Notes: a model not told the origin generated them from the sequence alone. A stretch of 64,000 nucleotides of DNA from Platycnemis pennipes (GCA_933228895.1 OW121846.1:110129054-110193053); one strand, 5' to 3'. Counted from the stretch's first letter, positions 25,972-36,590 are shown. Numbers and translations are program-made.

Positions 25972-26746
25972 CATCCGTATTCTTTCCTAGATAAACCAAT
26001 TATATCCGTCTGTAGCTATTAATATCCTAACAGCATATTAAAAAAGAATAAATCACATCCACTTTCATATACAGAGAGACCATGACCTCTCCAACATTTT
26101 TCGTTTGCTCAGCCAAATGGGAATATATTCGGTTCATAACTGGTTCCCCGCAGAAATTGATTCATACCTGTCATTGATAAACTCTCCATAAGTATAGTCG
26201 AAGCACGAAGTGTCCTTTTATTAATAAAATTAGGTTTAATTCTCAGCTAAATGAACCCACACATTATTTTATCAGCAATATCATTGAAATCAAGACAGGA
26301 GGAAGCCAGTTTAGAACCAACCCAAGGCCCGTAGGTGAGGTTTTATTCATTAACCCGATTTTATTTTTCACGAAATTAATTCATCATACGAATTTGAATT
26401 TCGAAAAGTGACTCAATGGGCGTTAGCTGTCATATTAGGTATCGCAGGCCGCTTATGTTACGTTCTACATATATTGTAATGAGTTAATAATATGGGAATA
26501 CTACCACATTCCTTCGCGAAAGATGTAGGAACCAAACACTAATATCTGGAGAAAACCGTTGTAAAAGGAACATAGAAGCTACCAAAGAATGAATGCAAGA
26601 ATGAGCTTGAGAAAAACTGTTAATGCTCAAATACGCATAAGAACAATATAAGATGTATTATAAGGTCAAAACGACATACACATCCAATGCAGAGCTGGAA
26701 TCCACCACATGTTGCTCAGAATGCAGTCATGTTACCTATGACAGTC

Positions 26747-26862
26747 GGTCAATCGCAATTGTAAATTAATATGCAATGTGATGAATGCTCAAGAGTAGAA
26801 AAAAGCATTGGGCGAGGAAGCGGAAAAGGCAGATGGTAGTGCTGTGGGAAAAAATGAAAAAT
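26747..26862 (+). repeat. Direct repeat copy 2 (about 115 bp)
   Basis: The downstream partner of 25863-25971, with a small insertion near GGCAGATGGTAG. The 780-bp interval between the copies contains no recognised gene. Confidence 0.7.
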
Positions 26863-27037
26863 AAGTTCATCGGCACGTAGAAAACGTAAGAAATATTACA
26901 AAGGAAAAATTCTTGGAAGACTCTTAAGGAAAGAGACTAAATTAAAAATATCTGGAATCAATGGCCATAGAAGAACAAAGAATACGAATAGCAAAAAGTT
27001 TGTATTCAAGGCATTTTGACACTGATCTGTGATTGCA

Positions 27038-27471
27038 TACACTATATTTAACTTTCAGAAAGTGACCATTTGGGTGGATGTCTTCCAGCATATACTGGAA
27101 GTTCAAATTTTCTCCTTACACATTTGACCTTAAACATTCTCCACAAAAGATGCCACATGCCTTGCCGTGGCTCTCAGGATACTGTGTGCATGTAGATATT
27201 CTGTGCATAGAGCCTTGTAAACAACAGCAAGGGCGTGTGGCCGACGGTATTTCACCACCACTTGGAAAAAAAGCGAAAAGAAAGAAAAGCGGGGAAGGGA
27301 GGAGAGCATCGAAAGGATTCACAAGGTCGAAAAAGGGTGTCACAATAATAAATTCCTCATGTGTCCAACATCGCTATTGCTGCCCCTTTGTGTTGCAAGT
27401 GAATAGTGGGTGCTGGAAGGAGCGTATTCTGTAAACTATAACTATAAATTTCATCTAGTCCTTTTTCTCTT
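27038..27471 (+). repeat. Left arm of 434-bp inverted repeat
   Basis: TACACTATATTTAAC through CTTTTTCTCTTA is repeated in reverse orientation at 28810-29245 with only about four substitutions, around 99% identity. Both arms keep the same 118-codon frame (plus strand here, minus in the other arm) starting MSSSIYWKFKFSP, but its lysine- and serine-rich composition gives no function, and the matched frame is expected from a recent duplication. Confidence 0.9.
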
Positions 27472-27753
27472 ACCGACTCCTTACTTAAGTCCTGTTTTAC
27501 TCCCCCCCCCCTCCCCCCCCCACTCCCCCGATTTCTGTGGCAGTCAGGTTAGTAACGTTAAGGCATTTGAATTAAAAGTTAATATGCTAAGAGTCCCAAC
27601 TCATTCGTGGATGTTGAGTTCGTACTCAAGCTCGTTCGTATTCAAGCGATAATGGATTAACCGAGGTGAGAAGCACCTTAGTGGTGCTGCGGCAGTAAAT
27701 GACACGGCACAGGCGGTGGTGTGGCCCGTGGTGGTGCACGGTAGACGAACCAC

Positions 27754-27788
<35 letters not shown>

Positions 27789-28809
27789 CCGCCAAACACT
27801 CCCGGAGTTGGCTCACGGTGGCACGCACGCCATCCCACCTCAGTTCATCCTACCGTCCGTCCGACCGTCCGCAATGCAATGTCCCACTCCCCCTCACACA
27901 TCACTCAAGCAGTCGAACCCGGGGCGCGTGCAATCTGCGTTGTTTCGCAATGAGAAAGCCGTGACGTCAAGCGGTAGGCAGCTCGATCGATTCGGAGGGG
28001 CTGCTGCTTTAGAAACAGACCCAGATCTCTCGCGGCGAAGCTCTCCGCCCCCCCAACCCTCTCCCCCCCCCCCACCCTCGCTAATACGGCCCACCCCACT
28101 CCAATCCGCCGCCCCCTCCTCTTCCTCCCCACCTGCTCCTCTCACCCCCTTTCTGCCCAACTCTCCAATCGCCTTCCTTTCGTTCCGTCTCTTTGTTTCT
28201 CGCGCCCTCCTCTTCGAACTCGGAAAGAAGTGTCCACGTCGCGTCTCCTTTGCCTCTCCCCCCCCACATCCCGGATGTTGCCACCACGTGCGCAAGCGGC
28301 CCACGAGATTCCTCCGAGGGAACACGAAAAGCAGGAGCATCCGGGCCAACGCTTCGCGCGTGGAATGCCGCCGCGGTGTCTCATGGGTGGCCTCGATCCT
28401 GGGGTGAGGAGAACTCACGGCGGGGAATATTTTCAGCAATGCGGGAGAGAACCGGATGATTCAAGTGAATGGAGGGGAGGTCCTGTGATAAAAGAAGCAT
28501 GCGACGGACGTTGTGTGACACGAAGTCTCATCTGGAGTATGCCTCTAGCGATTGGGAACCAATATAGAAATTTGCTATTCATGGTCTGAGCAAGACACAA
28601 GGAAACAACCTAGTGCCGTTTGATACTCCTCCACAGAGCAAACGTTTATAATGCATCCTGAAGTTACAGGAATGAGGACCTTTACAGATTGGAATGGTAA
28701 AGACTAGAATTAAATTGCTTGATAAAATCAGATCTTTTGAATTGCAAGCGGAGTCAAATTGTATAATTGAAGCTCAATTCTAAATCTTTAAGTCGGGGAT
28801 TTTCCAAAT
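27472..28809. promoter_or_regulatory. CpG- and C-rich core between inverted arms
   Basis: This 1.3-kb stretch has a strong C bias, many CpGs and several homopolymer tracts. It includes a full CRE palindrome TGACGTCA (27962-27969). It looks like a CpG-island promoter or first-exon region of a vertebrate-like or arthropod housekeeping type. Several long open frames overlap, but that is expected in GC-rich DNA. I assign no protein. Confidence 0.35.
27755..27787 (+). repeat. Poly-C run (33 nt)
   Basis: An uninterrupted run of 33 C (G on the minus strand) sits in the CpG-rich core. It can form G-quadruplex or i-motif structures and is prone to sequencing and assembly length error. Confidence 0.95.
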
Positions 28810-29245
28810 TAAGAGAAAAAGGACTAGATGAAATTTATAGTTATAGTTTACAGAATACGCTCCTTCCAGCACCCACTATTCACTTGCAACACAAAGGGGC
28901 AGCAATAGCGATGTTGGACACATGAGGAATTTATTATTGTGACACCCTTTTTCGACCTTGTGAATCCTTTCGATGCTCTCCTCCCTTCCCTGCTTTTCTT
29001 TCTTTTCGCTTTTTTTCCAAGTGGTGGTGAAATACCGTCGGCCACACGCCCTTGCTGTTGTTTACAAGGCTCTATGCACAGAATATCTACATGCACACAG
29101 TATCCTGAGAGCCACGGCAAGGCATGTGGCATCTTTTGTGGAGAATGTTTAAGGTCAAATGTGAAAGGAGAAAATTTGAACTTCCAGTATATGCTGGAAG
29201 ACATCCACCCAAATGGTCACTTTCCGAAAGTTAAATATAGTGTAT
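28810..29245 (-). repeat. Right arm of 434-bp inverted repeat
   Basis: The reverse complement of 27038-27471. Differences include T/C changes in the TCTCCTT(A/T)CACA region and GGGGAAGG versus CAGGGAAGG. The high identity means either a recent inverted duplication, ongoing gene conversion, or an assembly join of two haplotypes. Confidence 0.9.
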
Positions 29246-29685
29246 ATATAAAAGGTAAATCACGTGTTTCTTGGAATATTCCAAGGAACGAAATAAATAT
29301 TACGCACGGCTATCAGAAAGACCAACTGGAAGCCTGTAGAGGCAAGAAATTTAAGCCCAGGCTCAAGTGGCGAGATGAATTGAATTCTTGCAACTTCAAA
29401 GAAAAGGCGTTGGACACGTTTCTAGCTTCACGCCATATCAGGAATTCATACCAAAGTGAAAAAGGAAGAAATAGTGTTGTAGAGATTTGATAAGAGAATT
29501 CTTTTTCAAGGTCAATTCGTGACAGTAACATCAGGTATAAGGACATGCATCCCAGCAGAGCGTTACTATTGGAACAAAACTCATTACAAAGGTGAGAGGG
29601 AACTCATTACAAAGGCGAGAAAGTTCGGCGAGATGTAGTGGAAGGATACCACACTCATACACCAATAAGTATTGTACTACTCCGA

Positions 29686-29731
29686 TGGCGTACGGCATGT
29701 TTCGACTTTTAGGTCATCATCAGATACAAGG
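29686..29731 (-). ncRNA. Degenerate hammerhead ribozyme, left PLE arm
   Basis: Minus-strand order is stem I GUAU, core CUGAUGA (29723-29717), stem II GAC/GUC, core GAAA, a self-complementary CAUG stem III (29699-29696), then GCC where the cleavage triplet GUC is expected, then GUAC. Core and stems are kept, but the U of the cleavage triplet is C, so self-cleavage is probably lost. Confidence 0.6.
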
Positions 29732-29906
29732 AATAATAGTTTGGAAGTGGTGTTTATACGCAAAATTATAAGGGAACGGAAGAGGAGGGAGGTGAGCACT
29801 GAAGGCTGGTTAATGGATGGTCACGGGAAAGGAATGGCTAGGAGTGGGGAGATATTTTAGAGGGCAGTTGTGAATTCATAAGGTCCTCCTCCCCTTCTTG
29901 GACAAT

Positions 29907-30140
29907 TTACAGCTGTTCGAGTGCGTCCAATCTTCGGCATTTCTTCTCCACATGCAATACCTCAGGGTCAAACTGGCAGTGGTGTGCTGAATCTAAAAGA
30001 CGTTTTACCACCAGGGAAGAAGGGTCTCCTTTTCCCCACCTTTTCTTGGGCTCCATTGTATGGATGGTGAAGTTCCTGCCCGTATGTCCACTATAACGCT
30101 TGGCACATTGCACTGAACTTTAACATATACACTCCGGATC
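29907..30140 (-). pseudogene. PLE GIY-YIG endonuclease fragment
   Basis: On the minus strand SGVYMLK at 30137-30118 supplies the 'GIY' half (GVY). CAKRYSGHTGRNF then gives the 'YIG' half with serine in place of isoleucine, and EVLHVEKKCRRLDALEQL is the characteristic C-terminal segment of PLE endonucleases. The frame shifts once between the two halves and the EH catalytic region is damaged. In active PLEs this domain nicks target DNA to prime reverse transcription by the element's RT. Confidence 0.75.
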
Positions 30141-30389
30141 GTATGGTGGGTGGGAATCTGTCTTTTCTTTGGCACAAGATCCTTCCTGCCGTCATCAGGT
30201 TATAAAACGGGGAGGAGGGCCTTATGAATGCACATTTGTTCTCTAATCACTCTCCGCTCCTAGCCATTCCTTTCCCGCGAACAACCATTGACCTGCCTCC
30301 TGTGCCCACCTCCACCCCCTATAATTTTGGGTATATTTGGGTTCCCCTCCCCTATAATTTTGGGTATAAACACTACCAAACTGTTATCC

Positions 30390-30432
30390 CTTGTACCTGA
30401 TCATGATCTAACAGTTGAAACGCGTTGTACGC
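30390..30432 (+). ncRNA. Hammerhead ribozyme motif, right PLE arm
   Basis: Stem I GUAC (30393-30396) pairs with GUAC (30427-30430). The core is CUGAUCA (30397-30403), a G-to-C change from CUGAUGA. GAAA (30417-30420) is followed by self-complementary CGCG and GUU, an acceptable cleavage triplet after 30426. Stem II is weak. One core change, at a catalytic G, argues against activity. Confidence 0.6.
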
Positions 30433-30623
30433 TTCAGTAAAAAATTTTCCTCGGAATAGTAAAATACTTAGTATTGTTTAAAAATGCCTCTTCTCTTCCA
30501 CTGAATAGCTGGCAACAAAGGCAATCTCAACGAAAAGGTCTTGCTAAAAAAAGTGGATTCAACGCTACTTCTAGAAATTTTCACGAAAAATAGGTTGAAA
30601 AAGGAAACAATTAGTATTTAAAT

Positions 30624-30660
30624 AATAAGTTTCAAATTAATTATTGATTTGAAACTTATT
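30624..30660. repeat. Perfect 14-bp hairpin
   Basis: AATAAGTTTCAAAT (30624-30637) and its complement (30647-30660) are separated by nine bases. AT-rich; no function inferred. Confidence 0.85.
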
Positions 30661-31183
30661 TTTCATAAGCATATACTTGAAACCCGAATCGTATAGAGGA
30701 GGACGAATGGTGTGCATTAATTAACGGCCCAGAGTAAGAAATGAAACCCCTTTCTCGTTAAAATTCCACTTGATGTTATCTATGTCCATGCATCCAAGAG
30801 GTTGAGGTAACGTCCAAATCAGGTTGCGCCAGCGCTTTAAGGCCATATTACGTGACCGCCTGAATACTAGAATTGGCAATGTTTAACGAAAATCAACTTG
30901 AGCAATGGTATGTCATGAAGTTAATATAGTTGTAATCCACAAATTTATGATGTTATTTTTTTATCGTGAATTTGGCACTATATTATTGCATTGGCAAGGG
31001 ATGTAATAAGTTATCAGATGTATTAACCGCTGAGGTCACCATCATCTTACCCATACATGGGAATGTAGGTGAACACAGGTTGCGAAAGTTTGTAGACAGG
31101 ATGAAAACTGCTTCGTGCTTTCCCACAATTTTTTTTCAGTATTTTATTTTAATACTACCTTACCACCTTACCGGTTGTATATT

Positions 31184-31216
31184 TTTCGATGTGCTCATGA
31201 CATCATCATCAGTAGT
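31184..31216 (-). ncRNA. Hammerhead core relic
   Basis: On the minus strand CUGAUGA (31212-31206), a perfect 5-bp stem II GAUGU/ACAUC (31204-31200 with 31192-31188), and GAAA (31187-31184) are present. No GUC or GUU triplet follows, and stem III is not self-complementary. Probably a decayed PLE-derived ribozyme. Confidence 0.4.
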
Positions 31217-31559
31217 AAAGTTGAGGAAAATTACAAAGTAGCTTTCATTCTATAATCTTACCCAACCTAATTTTAGCTGACTCTAGAGACAAACACAGCA
31301 TCCAGGAAGTTGGCGGGATTCTTTGTTTTATCATGTCGGAGTAACGCATTGGGAGTGGGGTGTTCCAATTTTCTGTCTTTTAGTTTAATAGGAAGGATTA
31401 AATAGATAGGGAAGCATAAATCCTTTAGAATGACTTGTTTTACACTGCCCTTATCTCTCCAGAAAAATATTCAAGAGAGAAACAATGAGAAGCTTCAACA
31501 GAAATTTAAAAAAATATGCTTCCTCCGAACCATTTGATCACTCACTCAGTGATTCAACC

Positions 31560-31797
31560 CGAGGGTTGGTTTTGATAGGTGAGAGTAGAGCTTACCCCGT
31601 ACTAAGCCAATGGCGTGTGAAATTCACACATTCAGGGTATGGGGGCCAGTTCCTTTCCCTGGGCCACCTGCGATTTCTTACGAAGTTCTGACACTCATAA
31701 AATCGAATCACGAGGATTATAGATGGGGGTGTCCAGATAGGCTCTTTCCCGGGATCAGTAGCTCAGTGCTGTACCCACTAGGCCACCACGACCCCTG
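31560..31797 (-). repeat. tRNA-derived SINE, copy A
   Basis: On the minus strand the head reads GTGGCCTAGTGGGTACAGCAC, an A box like those of tRNA genes. The B-box half is largely lost. The roughly 160-bp body ends in TTGGTTTTGATAGG. The same family recurs at 31985-32148 and 60100-60425. Confidence 0.8.
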
Positions 31798-31984
31798 AAC
31801 CATTTGATTGGAGTGCAAACTTTTTAATATTATAAATTACTTTGTAAGACTCAAAACTATTTACGAAAGGTAGCTAGGAGTCTGTAGACTAATACCCCTT
31901 CTGAGAGACGGAGTATTAAACTTACCGTAGGTACTTATTTACTCTCCACACAGAACTCAAAGAGTAAAAATAATAGTGTTCAAC

Positions 31985-32148
31985 ACTAAGGTTGGTTTTT
32001 GATAGGTACTTGGCCATTAGCGCGCGAAATTCAGAAGAATCGCGAAGATTTTTGTGGAGGTGTCTATAAAGTCTTCTGCCCGGGTTTTGAACCCTGGAGT
32101 CTCCGGTCGAAAGCTCAGCGCTCTACCCATTAGGCCACCGAGACCTCC
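31985..32148 (-). repeat. tRNA-derived SINE, copy B
   Basis: This copy keeps both promoter boxes on the minus strand: GGCCTAATGGGTAGAGCGC and CAGGGTTCAAAACCC. It looks closest to tRNA-Arg genes, whose A box also reads GTGGCCTAATGG. The body is shorter than in copies A and C by an internal deletion. Confidence 0.8.
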
Positions 32149-32188
32149 TTAAAGACCAGTATGCCATCGAAAAATCTACCTCTAGCAA

Positions 32189-32250
32189 GCTTCAAAACCC
32201 AGGCCCTACGTGCGGATAACTAATCTAACCATAACACCAACCTCACCAAT
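32189..32250 (-). repeat. tRNA-like head of a second SINE
   Basis: On the minus strand TTGGTGTTATGGTTAGATTAG and GGGTTTTGAAGC sit about 30 bp apart, as A- and B-box-like sequences do. It resembles a decayed SINE head next to copy B. Confidence 0.4.
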
Positions 32251-32479
32251 GCCCTAATATCTATAATTATTATCATCAGCGATCAATAAACATTACAAAT
32301 AGTGAGGGAAAATTTAGTTAAAATCATGGTCACACATTAATAAAAATGTTTAGTTGTCCACATGGAAATTAAATTTAATAGACGCCTATGCATAAAAAAT
32401 AGAATAAATGAATAATGCCATTTTAGGAAAACGAGAAGATTTAAAGTACAGAAGGCTGATCTAGAATTTGCAAATGGTG

Positions 32480-33400
32480 CATATGGGGTAAATTATAGTA
32501 GCGGATAGAGAATCAGATTGGGTGGTAATAGGGCGAGGGGTGGATACCGACAGGGTTGTTCAGTATCAGCGATACTGTTGGTACAATAAGAAGGCGCGGG
32601 ATGGACTTAATGGCTTGTTGCATGGGTAAAGTATGGGAGAATGTTAAGAAATTCGATGTGGTTCGCGAATGTCAAAGCACTAGTCAGCCAGTCGGTGAAG
32701 GGCTTTCAAGATATAATAAATGCGTTAAAAATAATGCAAACGATACAGTATGATGATAAACCACGAGGAATCTAAAGTAGCGACATTTTCCGGAATGTGA
32801 AAGGCGAGATTGCATTTATAAATACATAGCAGGTCAGAGGCTTGAGTAAGTGGAGCAACTTGGCGACATTGGAAATATGTTGAAGAAAAGGGGCTAAAAG
32901 GAGTGTAGAATTTTGAAAGAGAACCGTTTAGAAGAGTGAGGATTTTACTCGGAGAAGGGAACTAATAACAGGGTCTTTGAATCTCGGCGTAAATAAATGA
33001 AAGGTAAAAATTCTCATGCGGAATCGCGGTATTGACTTGCGGGGAAACGGGGACTTGAGGGGAAAGTATGAAAATAGAATTTCGTCACTTTTGAGATGTG
33101 GGTCTGAAGAGGGATGAAGAAGGTAAGGTGGGTGGTCAGGAAGAGGAACGAGGAAGTACTGGTGATAGTAGGAGAGAAAATAAAGTCGCTTGAGAGAATT
33201 GAAAGAAGGAAAAGGGAGTGGATGGAATTACCAGTAATCAGGTAATCAGGGGCGAGGTTGTTTTAAGTACGTGGTAGAGGGCAGAATGTTGGGAAAACGG
33301 AAATTTTGGCAGGAGAAGAGTTGGTTGTTCGGATAAATAATGATCGTTAGGAAGTATGCGGAACTAGAGAAGGACACCATGAAAGGTAAGGGCTGTGGAA
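32480..33400 (+). mobile_element. RTE-type LINE relic
   Basis: The plus strand carries, in shifting frames, RGGYRQGCSVSAIL near 32530 (RT motif 'RGVRQGC.LSP'). Near 33140 it has RNEEVLVIVGEKIKSLERIE, then RRKREWM. The latter two are the C-terminal 'TNEEVL...WIGHVLRH' region of RTE-like and related LINEs. Frames are broken throughout. Confidence 0.65.
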
Positions 33401-33995
33401 ATACTTTATGCTCATCAAAACCTTCCTTAACCCGTAGCACGCCATACAAATAATATTCCATCCGTATTTCGAGTCCCAGTTCAGTAAATTTTTTAATTTA
33501 TCATCTGGCTTTTTCAATATTTATTCCCTAGCCACTGTTATTGGACATTTCTTCCTGTAACCCATGGAAGAGATTTATTGAGGAATTCGTTATTAAATGA
33601 AACTTCTTTTCTGCAATTAATTTCACTTTTTCCATTTCTGAAAATCAATTTCCTCGATTTTATTTCACTATGAAATCACTTTTCTTGATTTCAACAGCTA
33701 ACTCTTCGAAAAAAGCTCAGCACACTCATTCACATTGAGATATCCAACCTCCTCCAATATCTGCATTTAAATAGTTGCCATTACAACCACGCAAAGCATA
33801 GTATCACATACTTACTATATAAGAGGCCACAGAATCTGCATAAACTGCCTTTTGAAATATACGTGTCCAGCCTGTATTCTTTCCCCCACAGATGCGGATA
33901 GCCATAAAATTATGAGAAAATAGAATACCTCTTTCTTCCTCCAGATATATCCCACCACCCAAGCATTCTCCACTTTACCGTTAACCCCTTAACCG
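33400..33995. other. No gene recognised; TATA-like site
   Basis: AT-rich. TATATAAG near 33816 is a TATA-box-like motif, and TTCTTTCCCCCACAG at about 33877-33892 resembles a 3' splice site. No coding sequence supports a gene. Confidence 0.25.
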
Positions 33996-34250
33996 TTCAT
34001 CATCATCATCATTAGTCATCACTTCTCAGATTGGTTTGACGCAGCTCTCCACTGAGTTCTTCTATCGGCTAATCTCTTCATATTTACGGATTTCTTCTCT
34101 TTCACATCCTTCATCACTTGTTCCATATATCTCACTCGAGGCCTTCCTTTGCCATTCTTCCCATCCATTGGTCCTTCCCCTTAACCGTTGCACAGCCAAT
34201 TTCTCCAGAAACCGCCGATTTAAGTCCATTCCTAAAGAGCTGAATCCCAT
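33996..34250 (-). mobile_element. 3' end of an RTE-type LINE
   Basis: A (CATCAT)n-like tail at 33996 is followed by CAGATTGGTTTGACGCAGCTC. Read on the minus strand this codes for the C-terminal region (WR.A.NQS) of RTE-type elements. The pattern repeats at 61918-62175, in agreement with a 5'-truncated LINE. Confidence 0.65.
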
Positions 34251-34776
34251 CCTTAAAAATCATGACCTCACCAGCTCCATCCTTCCACTGTGCCCTACAA
34301 GAGTTTTGAGATGACGAGCTAACCTCAGAGACACCCCGATACCCACCAATCCGCTAACGCCTAACCCTGATGATTCACCCCGCAGCACTTCAATCTGTCC
34401 CCGGTGTAAAACCTCAACCTCTCCGGCACCCATCCCTATCTCACCCTCCCCTCCGTGTCCCCGGCAATATTTCCCTGAGAATGCGATACACATGCGTGAT
34501 ATACGTGTGCTATGAACGCATACTGAGCATTTTGCCACCGCGATTAATTAAAATATTCTATTCTCACACTTGGAGAAATCAGAGAAACAATACAAAAGTC
34601 ACGGAATATGTTCTCCAATATTTCGGTGGTAATATCACCCTTGTCACGGAAGAGAAGGAAACAGTGCGTGAGGAAGAGGGCAGGCGAAGAAAATAAGTGA
34701 AGGGTGAGAGAGAAAGCTAGGAATTCGCATATCAGATTGTGTGAAAGTCTCTCGTGAAAGAAATTCGAAGCTCACG

Positions 34777-34822
34777 AGCTAGCCGCGAAAACTTTAGCGG
34801 AGTTACCCGCTGAATTACGCGA
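34777..34822 (+). repeat. Dispersed repeat, copy 1
   Basis: GAGCTAGCCGCGAAAACTTT and the following CGCTGAATTA match a sequence at 39594-39640 with about 80% identity. It may be part of the tRNA-like element just downstream. Confidence 0.5.
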
Positions 34823-34845
34823 TAGCAAGATACTCGACAGAGAGA

Positions 34846-34912
34846 AAATCATTCGCCTTGACCGGGACTCGAACTCGGACCGGGTTCGAGTCCCGGTCAA
34901 GGCGAATGATTT
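34846..34912. repeat. Palindrome with two facing tRNA T-arms
   Basis: 33-bp arms (34846-34878 and 34880-34912) are complementary with one mismatch. Each holds a perfect T-arm: CCGGGTTCGAGTCCCGG at 34880-34896 and its partner on the minus strand at 34878-34862. The T-arm loop TTCGAGT is the pol III B-box core. No A box is seen within a tRNA length, so this is not a functional tRNA gene. Confidence 0.9.
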
Positions 34913-35109
34913 ATTTCTCTGTGGAATATATTGCTGTCTGCTCTAAGGTTTTGAGTTGCAGAGGGGAGGGTAAATTGGGAAGGGAGGCAAGTATACTCGC
35001 TCGGAATCAAATGTTGCATTACGTCTCATGTGATAAGGTGTGAACGAAACAACAAAAGGGGAAGATTGGGAGAGAGAGTTAGTGTAGGAGCGGTGGCCAT
35101 TCCTATAAA

Positions 35110-35290
35110 TACTGAGGGGACTTTTGGAGGGGCCAATAGGATTAGGAGGCCGGAAAAGGATGGGGACCACTCAAAATAAGGAACAAACATTTGAAGGGAA
35201 AGTCGAAAATAAGCCGGATTGGACCGAAATATCACTGAAAACAGAACGCATGGTATTCGAACCACGGATCTTCGGCTGGCTCCAGTGCTA
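35110..35290 (-). repeat. tRNA-derived SINE copy
   Basis: Minus strand: CCAGCCGAAGATCCGTGGTT then CGAATACCATGC gives a good B box. About 110 bp of body follows, ending in a GC-rich stretch. Confidence 0.5.
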
Positions 35291-36499
35291 TTTATACTTT
35301 CCCAATTCATATCCGCTAAGTTTATGCATGCAAGAGAGACACGCATTGAAGCGAGGTTCATACGTGCGGATTGGAACATTTAAAAAAATGCAATTCGCGC
35401 CTGTGGAAACGGTGCTGAGCAATACTCACATCTCCGCCTTCCTACGTCATCTGTGACGCTGACCGTGTAGCATGAATGCAATTTATCGCATATCCCACGG
35501 AATGAGTAGCAAAACACTCGCCATTCATGAAGTCACCATGAAGTCCTCAACTCTATTATTGATCAACGGAGTTGATTCCCGAGGTCCGCTCAGGTGCTGT
35601 GCAATGCATGACTGGATGGGCCGCGAGGGGCGCTGGAGGGCAGGTGATTGGAAGGGCTGGAGAAGGGCAGCCCTCCGGCACGCGGGACGCATCATAAAGG
35701 TCAACCGATGGGAAACGAATTCGGAGCCCCGTGTTTCCCAGCAATCCCAGAGCAACAAGGCACTGCCAGAGAAGAGGAAGCGTTTCTTACTCTGCTATTT
35801 TCCATTGGTTTCCCCGGAAGGGAACAATGCGAACGATGGAACACGACCGCAAACATTTTCAGGGATTGGGAGAGGGGAAGCGTGAGGGCAGGGGTGAAGA
35901 GGAGAACCCAGATGGAAATATTCATGCGGAGGGGCGGCATGGATTTGCTCGGGGACTTCCGAATGAAATGATCTCTGTTTCAAACCGATATTGGGCATTC
36001 GCCGCTCACACATATCTCCTGTCCTTAGGAATCGTATTAGATTTTAAGAAATATATATTCCAGCTTGGCGTTCAGTTTACTATAATTAATCGTGCCCACA
36101 ATGGGTGATGCTGATAATTTGGAAGCAGTAGTAACAAATAGCACACGACAAATACTGCAATTTTTTGTGTTGAAGTGCAAGGAACAAGTACATAAGTTTT
36201 AGCCCGATCAAGCAACACTGAGTTAAAGATGATCTGTAAACCAAGACAAAATAGCAGCGGGGGAATGTTTTTAAGTTCACTGTTATTACAGTTATTGAGT
36301 TTTCATGGTACGCAGGCCATAATAATGAAATATTTTGCTCGCGGTGAAGGAAGGGGGAAGTGCTTCTTCATTAGACGTAAATTTACATTTTGAAATCCTC
36401 TCTTCAACGCGTTAACATATCTTTCCAAATTCCTGATGAAAAAGTGCAAAGAGAGTATAACGAACAAACAAATAATATCCCATAAAAATGCGGTAATAG
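35291..36499. other. No gene recognised; GC-richer patch
   Basis: Open frames of 100-140 codons overlap on both strands between 35472 and 36108. This is expected from the raised GC, and none shows a domain. No LINE tail or TIR is seen. Confidence 0.3.
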
Positions 36500-36524
36500 T
36501 ACTGTCCACTTGAATTTTTAATGT

Positions 36525-36590
36525 AAATGATACACAACACGTGTTTGAACGTTCCTTAGGACGTCATCATCAGGTCTACACAAGTAATAT
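36525..36590 (-). ncRNA. Hammerhead ribozyme motif (G12 changed)
   Basis: Minus strand: stem I GUAGAC/GUGUAUC with one mismatch, core CUGAUGA (36573-36567), then a stem II of ACGU...ACGU with an inner CC/GG. Next comes CAAA where GAAA is expected, self-complementary stem III CACGUG (36538-36543), then GUU. The lost G is the general-base guanine of the active site, so it should be inactive. Confidence 0.6.

Larger units (their letters stand above)
29655..30478 (-). mobile_element. Penelope-like element relic with inverted pLTR-like arms
   Basis: About 250-bp arms (29655-29910 and 30210-30478) are inverted copies of each other, each carrying a hammerhead motif. Between them, on the minus strand, lies a GIY-YIG endonuclease fragment. 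PLEs are known to have terminal repeats in direct or inverted orientation with hammerhead ribozymes inside them, and a C-terminal GIY-YIG nuclease. The RT is absent, so this is an internally deleted copy. Confidence 0.8.

Noticed and set aside
27808..28439. Long overlapping open frames (up to about 199 codons) on both strands
   Set aside because: They lie in very GC/C-rich low-complexity DNA where stops are rare, overlap on opposite strands and give proline/serine/arginine-rich translations without domains.
29272..29285. CTTGGAATATTCCAAG palindrome as a heat-shock element
   Set aside because: It contains one GAAnnTTC pair only; the third unit required for a heat-shock element is not correctly spaced.
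28939..29490. 183-codon plus-strand open frame
   Set aside because: Its first half is the antisense of the inverted-repeat arm and its second half is unique sequence with no domain, so it is a chance fusion.
34847..34912. Functional tRNA gene
   Set aside because: Only T-arms are present; no acceptor stem, D-arm or anticodon arm can be drawn.
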